Source: Casuarina equisetifolia (lineage: Eukaryota > Streptophyta > Magnoliopsida > Fagales > Casuarinaceae). From it: a stretch of DNA of 64,000 nucleotides. Below the pieces are notes generated by a model that searched no databases, was not told the origin of the DNA, and saw only the letters and a list, made by a program, of their open reading frames with translations. The position numbers were made by a program, and so were the translations under genes. Below are positions 11,412-24,215 of the stretch, piece after piece. Position 1 is the stretch's first letter; each line of letters begins with the position of its first letter. The DNA lies in contig CM052360.1 in NCBI GenBank assembly GCA_028551475.1, positions 7,614,501 through 7,678,500 of the forward strand, written 5' to 3'.

Positions 11412-13940
11412 CTAGACCATTCTCAATGTGTGCATGGCTGTCCGTGAGCCTTTTGAATTTATGTAAATAATCGCTTGGAGTTCCTTTACACAATCTGCCA
11501 TTGAGGGTCTGTCGCTACTCTCTATGCGGACACACCGTGATGCCAGGTTTGCAAACATGGCTATCGACTCCATAGTGTATGAACTTCGGTTCAGCTCAGG
11601 ATCTATCACTGTACGCAGTTTCTTCCTGTCATTCAATATGTTTCTCACCTGAAATATAAAGGACCATACATTTATTGTCTGGTTATTTTCACTAACTAAA
11701 CTTTTGGAGCTTGAAAATCACAGCCTTTTGAACTTAGAAGCAATTTTTCTTACCTGTAGTACAAGATTTTGATCATTGGGTCCCTGATTCAAGTCCACGG
11801 CTCGACGTCCAGTCAAAAGCTCTAGAAGAACCACTCCAAATGCATAAACATCACTTTGTAATGTGAGTTTCCCTGTCTGTTGTGAAAGGAAATAAGTACA
11901 GTACCCAGAGCTCTATTGTTAAACTAACAGGATGGAACTAGAGAAAATAATACTTAAGAAGACATCTATCAGTAAAGATATTTATAGGTAGCAAGGGGAC
12001 GGAATATTGTTTATCTTTGATTAATATGTATTGGTGAGAACAGGTTGTGTATATGATTCTAGAGTTAATGCGAGATGGGTTGTTCTGAGTTGGGAATAGA
12101 ATCAATCCTCACTGCACAAGTTATATATTGAAAGTATCCGTAATCACTGATCTATCCAGAAGATTTTTGTATGGTCAAAATGATAGGGTAATACTCGGAT
12201 AACAGTAAGGGTTAAGTTCAAGTTTGCTGGTCATATTTGGTATTTAGAAATTCCTTCACACGGCTGTTTACTAAAACATAGTTACAGCCAACCCATAGCA
12301 AATCCATAATATTCATATCCTAGGTCAGCATCACATTCGTGAAACTCAAATTGGATACTCAAAATGGTCAGAATCTGACTTTTGAGTTGGATAATAGACA
12401 TTTACGCTAGGTGCATGCATGGGTGTATGTGTTTATTTTTTTAAAAAAAAAGAAATGGTGTGCCACAAAGAACTATCTTAAAACTTATTGAAGTTGTGTT
12501 CTTTGGACTAACTTTATACCGACTGAAGTGCATGTGTTGTCTCGTGTCTGCTTACTTGCAAGAATGGATTTGCACATAAATCTGCAGCTTTTTGAAAAGC
12601 TGCATGCCTCAGGTGCATTGGGGCACATTGTTGCACTTAATTGTGCATTCTTGTGTATTTTAGAGTCAGTTTATCCATTGGTGTTGTTATACTTACGTAT
12701 ATTGCCACCTTCTCCAAGAACTAAGTGCTCGCGGGTCGGCAATTAATTCCTCGAGAAGATGTGAAGATTGATAGTTTAGACAAAAGCGATGAACAAAGAT
12801 GCATACCGATGTATACTCAGGATCGAAGTAGCCAAATGTTCCAAGCACTCTAACCGTTACATAGGTCTCCTGTCCTTCTGGCATTAACTTGGCTAGCCCA
12901 AAATCAGATATCTATGAAGATCAATCAAGTCAATCTTAGGCATTAGGAAAAGACTCGTAGATTAGTACATAAAATTCATGGGAAGAATTCTTCTAAAATT
13001 TACCTTTGCTTCGAAGTTGGCATCTAGAAGAATGTTGGTGGACTTGAAGTCTCGATGAACAATTGGAATTCCAACTGCAGAGCTTGAATGGAGATAAGCA
13101 AGTCCTCTTGCAGCTCCAAGCGCCACTCTCAGCCTTCTCGGCCAATCCATTTTATCTTCTCCTATTCCTAAACCAAGTTGCAGATGACCGAAAGTTTAAG
13201 GAAAAAAAAAATCTGAAATTCTGTATGCGCTTTTTATTTGAAACCAACCATTTAAGTGATCTTGCAGGTTCCCCCTTTGCATATATTCGTACACCAGAAA
13301 TCTGTGCTTCCCGTCGGCACAATAGCCTATCAAGGACACTAGATTCGGGTGGTCGAGTCTGCTCAAGATATCAACTTCCACCCGGAACTCGCGCTCCCCC
13401 TCAGGTTCCTTAAATGGTGGCAGGTCCATTTTCTTGATTGCTACGACCTTTGTATGCAGAAAGAGAAGCAAATAGTATGTGTCTTGGAACTAGAACGCCA
13501 TCTATTTTTCTCATTTACTTATGGTATGAAAACTTCTTCAGTTGAATTCTTTGTATTAATAAACAAATTTTGAGATCATACCTCTCCTGTCCGCAAAGTG
13601 CCTTTATAAACCCGGCCGAATCCTCCTTTGCCAAGAAAATTATCATCACTGAATGAGTTTGTTGCCTCTTCCATCTCCTTGAGCGTGTATACTGATGATC
13701 CATGGTGCCTTTTGGCGGGTTGAGGGGTTTGATCTTCAAGTTTCCAAAGTTCCGCAGGTTTATAAATCCCTGAAAGGTGCAGGAGGTTTAGTTTTGTAAG
13801 GCTATAAGAACACGGTCAAGGGAAGATTTCATCATAATGCTTAAAAGGCAGAAGCAGCAGGGGGACATACAAGGGTCTGTGATATCGTGGGACTTGCTTC
13901 TCCGGCGCTTGTTCCAAGCTGAAACCAATCCGAAAGGCAT
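11412..13940 (-). CDS. PBL28: PBL28-like receptor-like cytoplasmic kinase
   Basis: Members of RLCK subfamily VII relay signals from cell-surface receptors. Seven exons on the minus strand (13871-13940, 13582-13769, 13249-13447, 13004-13167, 12807-12911, 11754-11876, 11412-11648) join in phase to 361 residues. The kinase has the Gly loop [11 protein letters not shown], the ATP-binding Lys in VAIKK (residue 91), catalytic HRD (190-192, HRDFKSTN), DFG (210-212) and [10 protein letters not shown] in the activation segment. All catalytic residues are present, so it should be active. It starts [14 protein letters not shown], so it lacks the Met-Gly needed for N-myristoylation; the basic cluster could help membrane association. 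It has no signal peptide or transmembrane segment. Sequence and neighbours match At1g24030 (PBL28). Confidence 0.93.
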
Positions 13941-15082
13941 AATTGGTCTTTCTTGAATGGATCTGAGTCTCTGTTTACGGGGTAAAGTGACAGATTATGT
14001 TGCATGAAACAGCCAATTCAATGGAGAAACTAACTTCCATGGCACCCTGGGGTGTCAAGTAATTATAGGCAAAGGAAGCTAGTAATTCTAATTCTTCTAA
14101 CCCAATTGGTGGTGAGCTCAGAAACCCTCCTCAAACATAAAAGTGGAGAAAGACTATATGAGCAAGAAATGAGATCGGATGGTACGCGAATGGTCTCAAA
14201 GTGTACGTGTACAGCAAGGGAAGTTAGATTAGGAGGATACCCAACAACATCATCTTCCAACAACTGGGTCTTATGGGAGAGAACTAGAGATGTACTTGAA
14301 GGAAAAGGAAAAACGCAGATGAAGGAAGAGTAGGTAATACTTGCTTAAGTTTGGATGAGAAGTGGTGGGGTGTTTAGTTTGATGATAAGGAAACAGAACC
14401 TGCAACCCACAACTCTTCCTTCCTTCTTTTATTTATTTATTTATTTATTTATTTAATCTGTGAAGAGGAAAAGGTGGCCGTTGTGATGGCGCTTTCTCTT
14501 GTTTCTCTAGCCACCCTTCGCACTGTATGTGGTACAATATTTCTTCTTTGCTTTTACTACTTGAATATGACAACGTAAGAGGAAGGGGAACGATGATTTC
14601 ATCAACTGCACCGTGGGACACAAGTTTCCAGAAATTCACGGCTAATTGCATACTGCCAATGGATGTCCTTTTGTCAAACAAACGTAGGTCATGTCTTTTG
14701 GCCCGGGTAAGAAGGAGAAGCAGGTAGCTTCAAATGTTAGGTTGAGTGCGTAAACATCCTCCGTTTCTGTGGGCTGAAACCACATCACATTATAGTAGAA
14801 ATGCTTTTACAAGAAGGAAGGGGAGTCTAACGACATAAATGAGGCATCTTGCGGCCTATTTCGCGAACAAAAGGGGTGAACACGAAGATCTGGACCGCTT
14901 CGAAATGTGAGATCATCGGGTTCCTTAAGGACCATGTGATAATGCAGGCTTTTATCTGGTGAAAGATACTTTTTTCTGACATAGGGATTGAAAGTTATAC
15001 CCAACTTCGTTCTTTTCCTTCTCCATTCGGTCTTAGCTTTTTCTCTCAGTATAGTGTCCTTAAGCATTAAGTTCATTACAAA

Positions 15083-15085
<3 letters not shown>

Positions 15086-15125
<40 letters not shown>
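15086..15125. repeat. (AT)n microsatellite
   Basis: A pure dinucleotide run of about 20 AT units, likely length-polymorphic between individuals. Confidence 0.95.
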
Positions 15126-15128
<3 letters not shown>

Positions 15129-15303
15129 CCCCAAGTAACACCACTTGCAAGTTCGCTGGTCCGAATAACTGCAGAGGCTATGTAAGGTGTGGTACGAGTT
15201 TGGAAAGGGAGAAAGGAAGACAAAAGAATGGTGGGTTGCTTCTTTCGAAAGGGAATGTCATTTGCGAGAACGACTAGAGAGAAATAGACAATGTGTGGAA
15301 AAG

Positions 15304-15856
15304 AAAAGTTTCACATCAAGCATATGATTTTTTATGGTGATATTTAAATAAAAAAAAAATACTTCATTGATTTTTGAGTTAGCTTTAAAATTGGACATTT
15401 GGACATTTTAACATGGTATTGGAACTTTAATTGAATTCAACCTATCTCACCTTCCATATCAATGTTGCTTGGCATGCAAGAACATACTTACAAAACAAAA
15501 GTCTCACAATGAATATGTAATTATTTATTGTAAAATTTAAATGAAAGAAGTACAAAACTAATTCTTAAGTTAACTTTTAAATTAAATATTTGAACCTTCT
15601 AACATAATATTCAATATTTGGTTGAATTCAAGCTACTTAACTTTGAATTTATTGTTGCTTGACATATGGAAACATATATATAGGACAAAAGTTTCATATT
15701 AAATATGTAATCTTTTATGATAAATTTTGAAGAATTTGATATACATAGCTGTGTTGCTTTATGCATTGGTAAATATTTCAATAAAGTTTAAATAAAGAAA
15801 ATATTTATCCAATTCTTTAATTAAATTTTAAATTAGGCTTTTAAAGCTTCTTCCAA
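15304..15856. repeat. Degenerate ~190-bp tandem array, family shared with 55.95-56.25 kb
   Basis: Three units begin at about 15304, 15497 and 15687 with AAAAGTTTCACATC, AAAAGTCTCACAAT or AAAAGTTTCATATT, each followed by a run such as GAATATGTAAT and later a TTTAACATGGTATT-like block. The third unit carries an internal insertion of about 50 bp. The TAACATGGTAT block resembles the sequence next to the tRNA-primer site of many plant LTR retrotransposons, so an old LTR-element origin is likely. It is a non-coding fossil. Confidence 0.6.
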
Positions 15857-16808
15857 AGAAAAAAGGAGAAACATACGAATAGAGAGTACATTGAGCAAGA
15901 GCCACAAATTGGGATCACACGCAAATGGGTAAGATTTTCTTCATGTTCTGACCAATAGTTGGGCTTCTAAATCCATCTATTCATAAGGTTCGAACCGTCT
16001 TCAGGGGATGAAGGTTAAAGATCGGTGAGAATGGCTCGCCATCTATCTCATTAAATGTGCCCATCGCTTCAGCGGTTTAGCATTTGTCCACTGGTTGCAC
16101 CGGAAATCGTGGCATTCATCAATAAGTTCATTACACTGTTTATTCAAACGCCCAGACACATAAATCTGGACCCATACCTTTTCTGCATCATGTTTGAGAT
16201 GGAAGAAGCATGGATCATCACCTCTTCATTCTCTCTGCAGTATTAAAACACAAAAATAAAGTGAAGTTCCGAGTTTGATCTCCCTCCTCTTTCCTTTCCG
16301 TGGATATGTTTCTATGCTACTTTTCATGGGTATCATAGTCAGAGTTAAGTTACCAAGTGTTTTCTTTGAAGTCTCATTTCCGTTACTAGATGTGTAGGTA
16401 CGTAATTTACATGTATTTTCTTATTCTATGCTCATACTTTGTAATCCCTTAACACAACATGTTATCATCACCAAAGCAATCGCATTCAAAACAAACAAAC
16501 CATAGTTCTCATCATTCCCAAATGTATTGATTGAGCATGCCGTCGTATTGGGAGTCTCACGTAATGAGTCCAACTAATCACTGATGTTGATCTTGATTTT
16601 ATGATCCCAGAGTTAAAACTATGCGACTCGGCCCCCACCTTGCATTAGATTTCACGGTAGTGTTTAAATGACTGGGTCCATTCGTATTGAGAGGCATGTG
16701 ATGGTTGCAGTAATCATGTCATCCTGCAGATGGAGTAATTAAGTGGCCGTTGAGTTTGGTCCTAGTGAACTTAAGGCTATTCCCTGATAGCCAAAGCTCC
16801 TCCAGGAC

Positions 16809-16816
16809 TATATATA
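16809..16816 (+). promoter_or_regulatory. TATA box of MLP423-like gene
   Basis: TATATATA sits 74 bp before the ATG at 16890, a normal distance for a plant gene with a short leader. Confidence 0.65.
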
Positions 16817-16889
16817 CATGCCTATGCTAGTTCCTAATGTGTATAACCCCTAGATATTCTCCTTTATTCGCTCTCATTCTAGCTAGAAA

Positions 16890-17494
16890 ATGGCTTCCAG
16901 CGGTAAGCTCGATGTAGAGGTGGAGGTGAAGGCTCCTGCAGATAAGTTCTGGGAGAGCATTAGGGACTCTGCCACTGTCCTCCCTAAGGCCTTCCCTAAG
17001 GATTACAAGAGCATTGAAATTCTTGAAGGCGATGGGAAGTCTGTTGGCTCCGTTCGCCTGATATCCTATGGGGAAGGTAGATATTGGGTTCAGATTCCTT
17101 TGTAGAACTAGTAACTCCAACGTTTCAGATGGGCAGTAATATTTTTTGTTTTATTCTTGCTTGCTGTGACATGATCTTATGGTAATCTTCACACTTTCAG
17201 TGACAGTTTTCTTGTTCTCCAGGCTCTCCTCTTGTCAAAATATCAAAGGAGAAGATTGACATTTTCGATGAAGCAAATAAGAAGGTCTCTTACAGCGTGA
17301 TTGATGGGGAACTCCTGACTTACTACAAGACTTTTAAGGGCCACATCTCTGTGACTGCCAAGGGAGCTGGTAGCCTTGCGAAATGGAGCTGTGAGTTCGA
17401 AAAGGTAAGCGATGAGGTAGCAGACCCCCATCTCATTAAGGACTTTGTAGTCAGAAACTTCCAGGAGCTGGATGCCTATGTTCTTCACGCATAG
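16890..17494 (+). CDS. MLP423: MLP423-like protein (Bet v 1 / major latex protein fold)
   Basis: Major latex proteins are small cytosolic proteins with a START/Bet v 1 fold whose cavity binds hydrophobic ligands. Two exons, 16890-17076 and 17223-17494, give 152 residues, the usual length. The intron splits the Gly codon in YGEGSPLVK, where Bet v 1 genes normally carry their single intron. The family's glycine-rich loop is EGDGKSVGS (residues 46-54). Other landmarks are ADKFWESIRDS near the N-terminus and YYKTFKGHISV in the core. It strongly resembles Arabidopsis MLP423 (At1g24020), the only family member I recall with this N-terminus (MxSSGKLDVEVEVK). It is transcribed towards the WAT1 array, and a TATA box precedes it. 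Confidence 0.95.
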
Positions 17495-18207
17495 AGGCCA
17501 GTCTCTCTTGGAAGCTTGGAGGGTCTAAGGCTTTTGGCTGATGATATAACAGCCTGATAAACAATAAGGGCTTTGCTATTTAGTCATGGTTGTAGTCCCT
17601 TTTACTGTGTGTGTTTGGTGTTTTCTGTCTTAAGTTATGTACTGGATGTGCTTTCGAAATTTCCTATGAAGTTACGGGAGAACTTTCTGCTTAAGTGATT
17701 AAGCTCGAAACTAGTAAGGAATGGACTTGGCATGCTTTTCATTAAAAGGACCATAAATACTTTCTAGTAGCAGGATCATAATTGGTCTGCCCTTCCATCT
17801 CTACTGGGCACAAATAAATGGCAGTATATACTTCTATTCTCCTGCAACAACCATCCCATTTAATCGACGGGCCCCCTCTTGCCAGTTGTAATGGCTCCGG
17901 TTAATGATTTGGAATCGTTTTTCTCAAATTTTAATCTAAAATTGCACCTAAAACTAAATTACTGAACTGGTTAAGCAAGAAAATGGAGAATTCGCAAAGG
18001 CCATCAAGTCAGAAAAACTATAAAAAGTGTTGTAAAGTTTGAAGCCATCACACCGAAAGACAAATACATGTATACACCACAACCAACCTAATACATGTAT
18101 TTGCGAAAAAGCTAACACCAAAGATATTTCGAAGTTAGTTCGAGAGATCAAAAGAATATAGACGGAGTTCAAGAATCGAGACTCCGAAAGGGGCCGAAAA
18201 GTTGTAC
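17495..18207. other. MLP423-like 3' flank
   Basis: About 200 bp of likely 3' UTR followed by unassigned sequence up to the first WAT1 relic. No further WAT1 exons (5-7) were found here for that relic. Confidence 0.45.
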
Positions 18208-18724
18208 CTGAAGAACGTTCCATACTGAAACAGACAACGAAGCAGCTTCATGCAAAATGCCGCCAAGAATCCAGTGTTCCGGCGTTGAGGAGAAGATTAG
18301 CAGTTGTTTTTTGGATTGGAGAATAAATGAAAAAGAAACAGCCGTTGTAACGATCACTGGCCCTTTGTAAAGTTCCACAATTATTGCCCCCACGATTGGC
18401 ATCAGCGTACCTATTACTTTAGCTTCGAAGCTTGGACCTCTCTAATCTACTTTTGTTGTTCTGAGATGGTTAACAAACTAAGTCAAATTCAAACTCGAAC
18501 CCAAAAAGTATTTTCAGTTCTGTGATTTGTTTCTAAGCGCCTTTCGTGAGTATACATATTGGTGTTATGAAATGGAAAGGAAAACGAGATGAAGTAGAGG
18601 AGGAAACCTGAGTATGACAGAGAGGATGAAGGAAAAAGCAGGCAGCAAAAGGCCCATTGCGCAGACTAGAATTGGATAACTGTAACTTAGGCTTAGGAAC
18701 GCAAGGTTCTGCCCTAGAGTTGTC
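18208..18724 (-). pseudogene. WAT1/UMAMIT-type transporter relic A (exons 3 and 4 only)
   Basis: Two exon-like blocks remain. The block at 18608-18724 reads TTLGQNLAFLSLSYSYPILV and LPAFSFILSVILR, equivalent to exon 3 of the intact copies, with both splice sites preserved. The block at about 18208-18464 covers exon 4 (VGAIIVELYKGPVIV, WILGGIL, WNVLQ) and has an in-frame stop just after its start; the initial Met-Glu-Lys is also lost. Exons 1, 2, 5, 6 and 7 were not found on either side. The exon 3 text (GQNLAF, VCAMGLL) differs from copies B, C and E at many positions and looks like another WAT1 subclade. It is therefore not a simple decayed copy of its neighbours. Confidence 0.75.
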
Positions 18725-20700
18725 CTACAAAAACCATTTCAAAAAGTTTAAAAAATACAAAAAAAATCATTGCTTAATACGTTGATACGAAGCGAATCGA
18801 AGGTCTAAGACTCGGGAAGCTGACGTTACTCAATGTTTTCTACGAATTCCTCTCCTCTCTGGGGAAAAGAAAACTCTGCTACATGATCTCGTTTTATTTG
18901 TGCCTTCTCCAAAAATGTAGGGTAATTTATTATTATCTGCTTGGTTCACGATTAATGATCAACGCCAATCGTCCAAGAATTGAAAATGCATTTTGCTAGA
19001 ACTCTGTGGCCGATATTGGCAAAGGCCCTACATGACAGTTTTACTTCAGTTTCTCTGTTTCACACGTCTTTTCAAATGCTCTTTCTAATTCGGTTTATTC
19101 CCATGCAGGAAAGAAGAGGAAGGATTTGAAAAACCATAAGCACTATACGCCATAATACTCTTGTGAAGTCTTCTTTACTTGTTTTTCCCTCAAACTTGAC
19201 ATTACAATGATGTCTGTACATATTTATCAGAAGAAATGCTGGCAGTTAGTCTGAAACTACTGTCAAAAGCTGAATGTTTCAAGGTTTTGGTCGGCCTTAC
19301 GTTCAACAAGAAATTTGAAGAAATAAGCAAGACAAAGCATTGAAGTTATATGTGGACTTGCGCTGAGATTAGAAGTTATTAAGCAGGACAGCGATACATG
19401 GACTTCAATCTTTGAAGTCCTTTGCTTAAAAAGATGGGATTTTCACATGTTCCCAGATAATTCTAACTCTTGAATGTTTGTAGCACCTCAGCGAAACCCA
19501 AGGCCAAAAGTCAGATTTCGTTGGATTGCCATATTTCACAGTGGGAAGAACCAAGAGCATCAACAGTTGACATTGTGATGGTACCTAAGACGTGGAATTA
19601 GCAATGGTTTTTGACTCTACCAACTAGAAACTTTCAACTCATTCTGAAGTCCACGGTCGTGCTTCGCATGTTTATGATCTCCCATTGTGTTGGAAACAAA
19701 CTGTTACCGCCCATCACATATGCTCCGTAGACCTTTCCATCCCCACAGCTTTAGACTAACTTATATTATTGGAAACGATACAATCTTATTCAATATTTTA
19801 CGTCACTTATCAAATAAAGCCCCTATACCCTGCCTTTAGGGAACTCCGTAAAGAAAATAAAGATAAGGAAAGGAAATTGAAGTATCTTGTCAATGCATTG
19901 ACATGGGAAAAATGGTTGGTAGAATATGACAACTTATATCATAAGTTGGTATTATTATATCAGTCGATCTTTTCTCTCTCTCTCTCTCTTTTTGGTATAA
20001 TTATTTAGGAAGCTTGAAAAGATAAGAGTCCTATTAGGGTGGCCTTCTCATTCACAGAGAAGCCAGATAATGTAAGACATATAGCCTCTAAGCTGCTATT
20101 TGAAGTTAAATCAAATAAACAAAATGGTGCGTTGGCTTGTAGTGGTTTCAAAGGGCAACAATATCAGTCCCCCAAAACATAGCTCGACACTTTTAAGTAT
20201 GAAGACCTTAGCACCTAAACAATATATTGCATCTACAAATATTTTCTTTGTATCAGAAACAGAAGCAACATACTGGTTATCTAAGAAGGTCACATGAAAC
20301 ACAATGGTGCCATTCTATCTGCTCTGACAAACCGAACATCACTTCATCTTATGATCTCAGAAAAATGGGCCACCTTGGTTTTTAACTAAATCATCCTAGC
20401 TAAAAAGTATGGCTCAAGGGACAAGGGCAGCTACTAATAGGCTGTGTGTTTCCTGCAGTGCCAGTGATGATGCACACTCCAGTGAACCTAACCTGAGAAG
20501 ACTGATTTTTATGTTGATTGCAGTTCCAAATTACTACAGACAATGGAGCATTGGTTGGAGAGAATAAAAACAATTCTTGAATAGCAGCTTCCAAAATGAA
20601 CTTTTAGTTTTTTTTTCATCCATTTCAATGACAATGACAACAGAGTTGCCCATTTCGTTGGCAAGAGAGACTAGCTGCTGTAATTTGATGGACAAAAATT
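18725..20700. other. Gene-free stretch within the WAT1 array
   Basis: AT-rich DNA with a short (CT)n tract near 19972-19988. I see no exon, RNA gene or transposon ends. Confidence 0.5.
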
Positions 20701-23612
20701 CTATATTTCTTCATTTCTGTTTTGCAAGAGTGGGACCTTATGTGTGCTTGATTCCAAGCTTCTTAACGCAGCTTCCTCACCCATCTTATTTTCTTTGGCT
20801 TTTCCCCACATCACGGAATAAAAGCCAATAACAATCACAATTGCCCCAATCAAACTGCATGAGATTCAAAATATGATGATGAAAGATAATCTATGGTATG
20901 ATCGCTGAAAGAGAAGTAAGCAGAAAAGAGAGAAGGGAAATGATATATAGCCTACCTTCCAAGATAGAGAGTATCTCCTAAAAAGATAGCACCAACAGCA
21001 ACTGAAATGACGATCCCCAGAGGCTTGAACATAGCAACAAAAACAGGACCTGTCTTGTGGAGGCACCATGCAGAAACGCCAACTTGGAATGCAGAACCAA
21101 ACACTGCCTAAACTTTCACAACTTAAACTCATTTAGGATTATATTTGAGGAAGCATGTAGGTTCAGCTAGCAATGCATGGTGGGGTTTGTTATCTAATTA
21201 CCGAGTATATGACAGCGATCAACCTCTCATTACGTTGTAAACTCCAAGAACTTAAATCTCTTTCCACTATCAAAGAGACCACAGCAGATTGAATGGCCAC
21301 AAAAAAGCAGTAGAAAAAGACTACAATAAGCTCTGCCGGATATCTCCTAAGCATCAATGCCTGTAAGTAGAAAATGAAACATAGTAACTTGTTATTTTTC
21401 TAATCGGTTTCTACATATCATGGGGGCTTTTAGCACTTCACCTGCACAAACAGCCATGACGAACTCAGCACAGAATCCGCTACGAGAGCCAACCCACCAA
21501 TGATCCAGTTTGACATCTGCAAGCTAAGTTGATGAGGTGAGTTTGTAGGGGAGGGTGGCATTAAAAGTGGAAGGCCCCTGTATAAAGTCACAATGAATGC
21601 CCCTGTAATCGACAGCACAGTTCCCATGGACTTAGCTAAACTACTGGAGCTTGTCCAATCTAGTTTCTCCATCCTGAAACACAATTTACCGATAATAAGA
21701 TGTGAATAACAATAAAAATCTTGTTCCAAGTCTGCCAGTGTTTCAAATTTGCATTTTCAACCTCAGACTGAGCTCACTGCTTGAGGTATGATTCTAAAAC
21801 AAATTACGAAAAGATATTTCTTGTAGAATAAATCCATCCAACCAAAAATAAAGGAAAAGATCTATAACAAATATATAGAGCACACCTTCCTTTTCGTGCG
21901 TGCGTGTGTGTTTTGGGGAGGGTGTGTGTTTACGCAGATTAATCACAGGACATCTGACAAACATAAAAGCTGGTTTAAGTAAACCTTCTGACTCTAAACA
22001 AGACTGAGCTAACCCAATTCGTAAAACTGGATCCTCAAAAGAAAACCTCTAAATGTAAGTGTTACTTCAATCTATTGGACATGTACTAGTGTCATCAGTA
22101 TAGAGAACAAAGACAATCAGAAATATTAAAGTGCCAATTATATAATAGAAACTTGGGGTAAAGACCAAAAACAAAATAAGTAATTTGTGATAACTCTATA
22201 ACTCTTCCAATGGAATAGTTAAAACATAAAGAGCTAGAAAACCCTCATAAGTCTGCAGCCTTCAGCTGGAGTTCACTTCAACACTCATGTCGCTACCATC
22301 AACAAGAAAGTAACAATGGTCCGACAACAACTACTCCCTTTATCTCATTCCTTGGTCTATCAGAAGGGGGAAAGGAGCGAGGGGGATGGGCACCGCCAGC
22401 TGATCGAGGTCTTGGAGATTAATCCCAGAGGAAAAGTTGGAAAACCTTTTACTTCCATAATAACCCTTGAAAGCAGTCTAAATTCAAATGATTGAGTTAC
22501 TGAACATAATCAGATTGAGGTACTGAATTCTTAATCTACCACATATTTTATCAATTTTCATGGCTGTTTGTATAAATAAATAGTCAAGGCCCTAATTTGG
22601 GTTACAAGAATTAACCATCCAGAATTGTGTCCCCGGCCCTATAAGTTTATACCTTTACTGGTAAATGGGATTGAGGACTGAATCAAGGCCGTAAACCGTA
22701 AACAAACAATAATAAGCTGAAACAAATGACGGCTTAAACCCCGGCAAAAATAGGGAAAAAAAGGGAGAAACGAAATTCGTAAAGAAGAATAAAAAAACTG
22801 TCCTCCCTCAACCATCAAACTGGAGAAATATAATACTTCAAGCATTGACCTGATTTCTCGTCTAACAACTTAACGTTTCATGAATTATTCAAGATGATTT
22901 TCATCAGCACAAGAGACACGAAAGTAGGATTTTACGTCACTATAGACCAGAATAGGAATTCAAGGTGCGCAATATGAGTGACAAGTATTAGCAAGAGGGA
23001 GGAGAGCATGACCTCAGAGTAACAGCCAGGATAAATGTCCATGCTGGGATAAGGTTGAGCATGGCCGTTCCAAGTGTAGGCGAGCTGTAAAAGAGCCCAA
23101 CATATCCTAGGATCTGCGCAGCAAAACTGTAAAAAAGGTAATTAAAAGAAGAAAAAAAACCAGTGAAACTGGAAATAACGGAACCCGATAAAAGAAAAAA
23201 GAAACCAATAGGAATTCATGCGAAGAGAATTAAACCCAGAAAATTATTTTCACATAGAAGTATGAAGAGCTGGAAGCATAACTCACCCAATTAGGCCGAG
23301 CATGAAAAATCCAGAAAGAATGGAGAACGAGAGCCGAGGACGCTCCGTTGATCTGTTAAGAGTTGCGTAGCCATGGCAAGCAGCGATATTGTTTTAGTTA
23401 CAATAGATAGAGAGAGAGAATGAGTGGCAGAGAGAACACCTGTGGAGTAGAAGGGAAGAGGGAAGGAGAATGAGGGAGGCAAGGGCATTGGAATAAAAGA
23501 CGAAGACGATGTTGCTCATTCCCTTCGATATGGCTGCTTTGCCCACAATCATTAACCCAACCTGCGCACACTCCGCCATCATCATGCCCACAAACGGAAG
23601 CGCAAGACCCAT
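20701..23612 (-). CDS. WAT1-related (UMAMIT, EamA) transporter, copy B
   Basis: WAT1-related proteins are ten-helix membrane carriers of the drug/metabolite transporter superfamily, moving amino acids, auxin or other small solutes across plasma membrane or tonoplast. Seven exons (23440-23612, 23287-23352, 23013-23126, 21442-21673, 21202-21360, 20956-21107, 20701-20854) total 1,050 nt, or 349 residues, with consistent phases and GT-AG sites. The first EamA half runs from MAECAQVGLMIVGKAAISKG through YSSPTLGTAMLNLIPAWTFILAV. Exon 4 opens MEKLDW and includes GAFIVTLYRG. The second half has HKTGPVFVAMFKPLGIVIS and FLGDTLYLGS. The tail ends in a KxPLLQN-type motif. It resembles At5g40240-type members. 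No disabling change was seen. Its substrate is unknown. Confidence 0.92.
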
Positions 23613-24215
23613 CCCCGCTCTCTCTGTATTCCTTAGTCTGTATGTGTGCGGGTTTCTGTGCAAGGTTCAGAGCTAGACACAAAGTTCCAGGTCCAAATGC
23701 CCATCCGCGCCAACCAACCGTGGCAGCAATAAAAACAAATTTGCCCGCGTGTAGTTGGACTTGGGTGACCAATCAGACAGTGGTGTAAAGCATAGACCAT
23801 CGCTCCGACATCCATGTCGCCACAACTTATTTTTTGATAGAAAAGGTTCGATCTTGAGCACTGTTTGGAAAAGCCTTTACGTTTGGACGCATCTAACAGA
23901 TGTGTAATTGGCTGGGAACGATCGAGATTATTTTATTTGATTCTTACACCCAGAAAAGGGTAATCCTTTCTCTTGCCATCTGATCCGAGATTCGATTAAA
24001 CTTTGGGGGAGAATAAGGAAAAGTGTGGATGTAAAAAGCTTGCCCTGGGAACCTCGTTGCAAGAAACATATTTCAACGTGTAATTAGTTTATGATTCCCA
24101 CCTGAAATTACTGGAGAAATGATGTAGCAAATGGAAGAAACACAGGCAGCGTTGGGGTCTTTTACATTTCATTAAGTCCAAAACATATCAATCCTTTTTC
24201 TATGTAAGAGTTCAT

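Larger units (their letters stand above)
13941..16889. other. Intergenic region between kinase and MLP423-like gene
   Basis: It contains an (ATTT)n tract at about 14428-14454, an (AT)20 microsatellite at 15086-15125 and a degenerate ~190-bp tandem array at 15304-15856. The last ~90 bp form the MLP423-like promoter. Open frames that cross the (AT)n tract are artefacts of the repeat. Confidence 0.6.

Noticed and set aside
14988-15185. Open frames on both strands across the (AT)n tract
   Set aside because: The run of Tyr-Ile codons comes entirely from the microsatellite.
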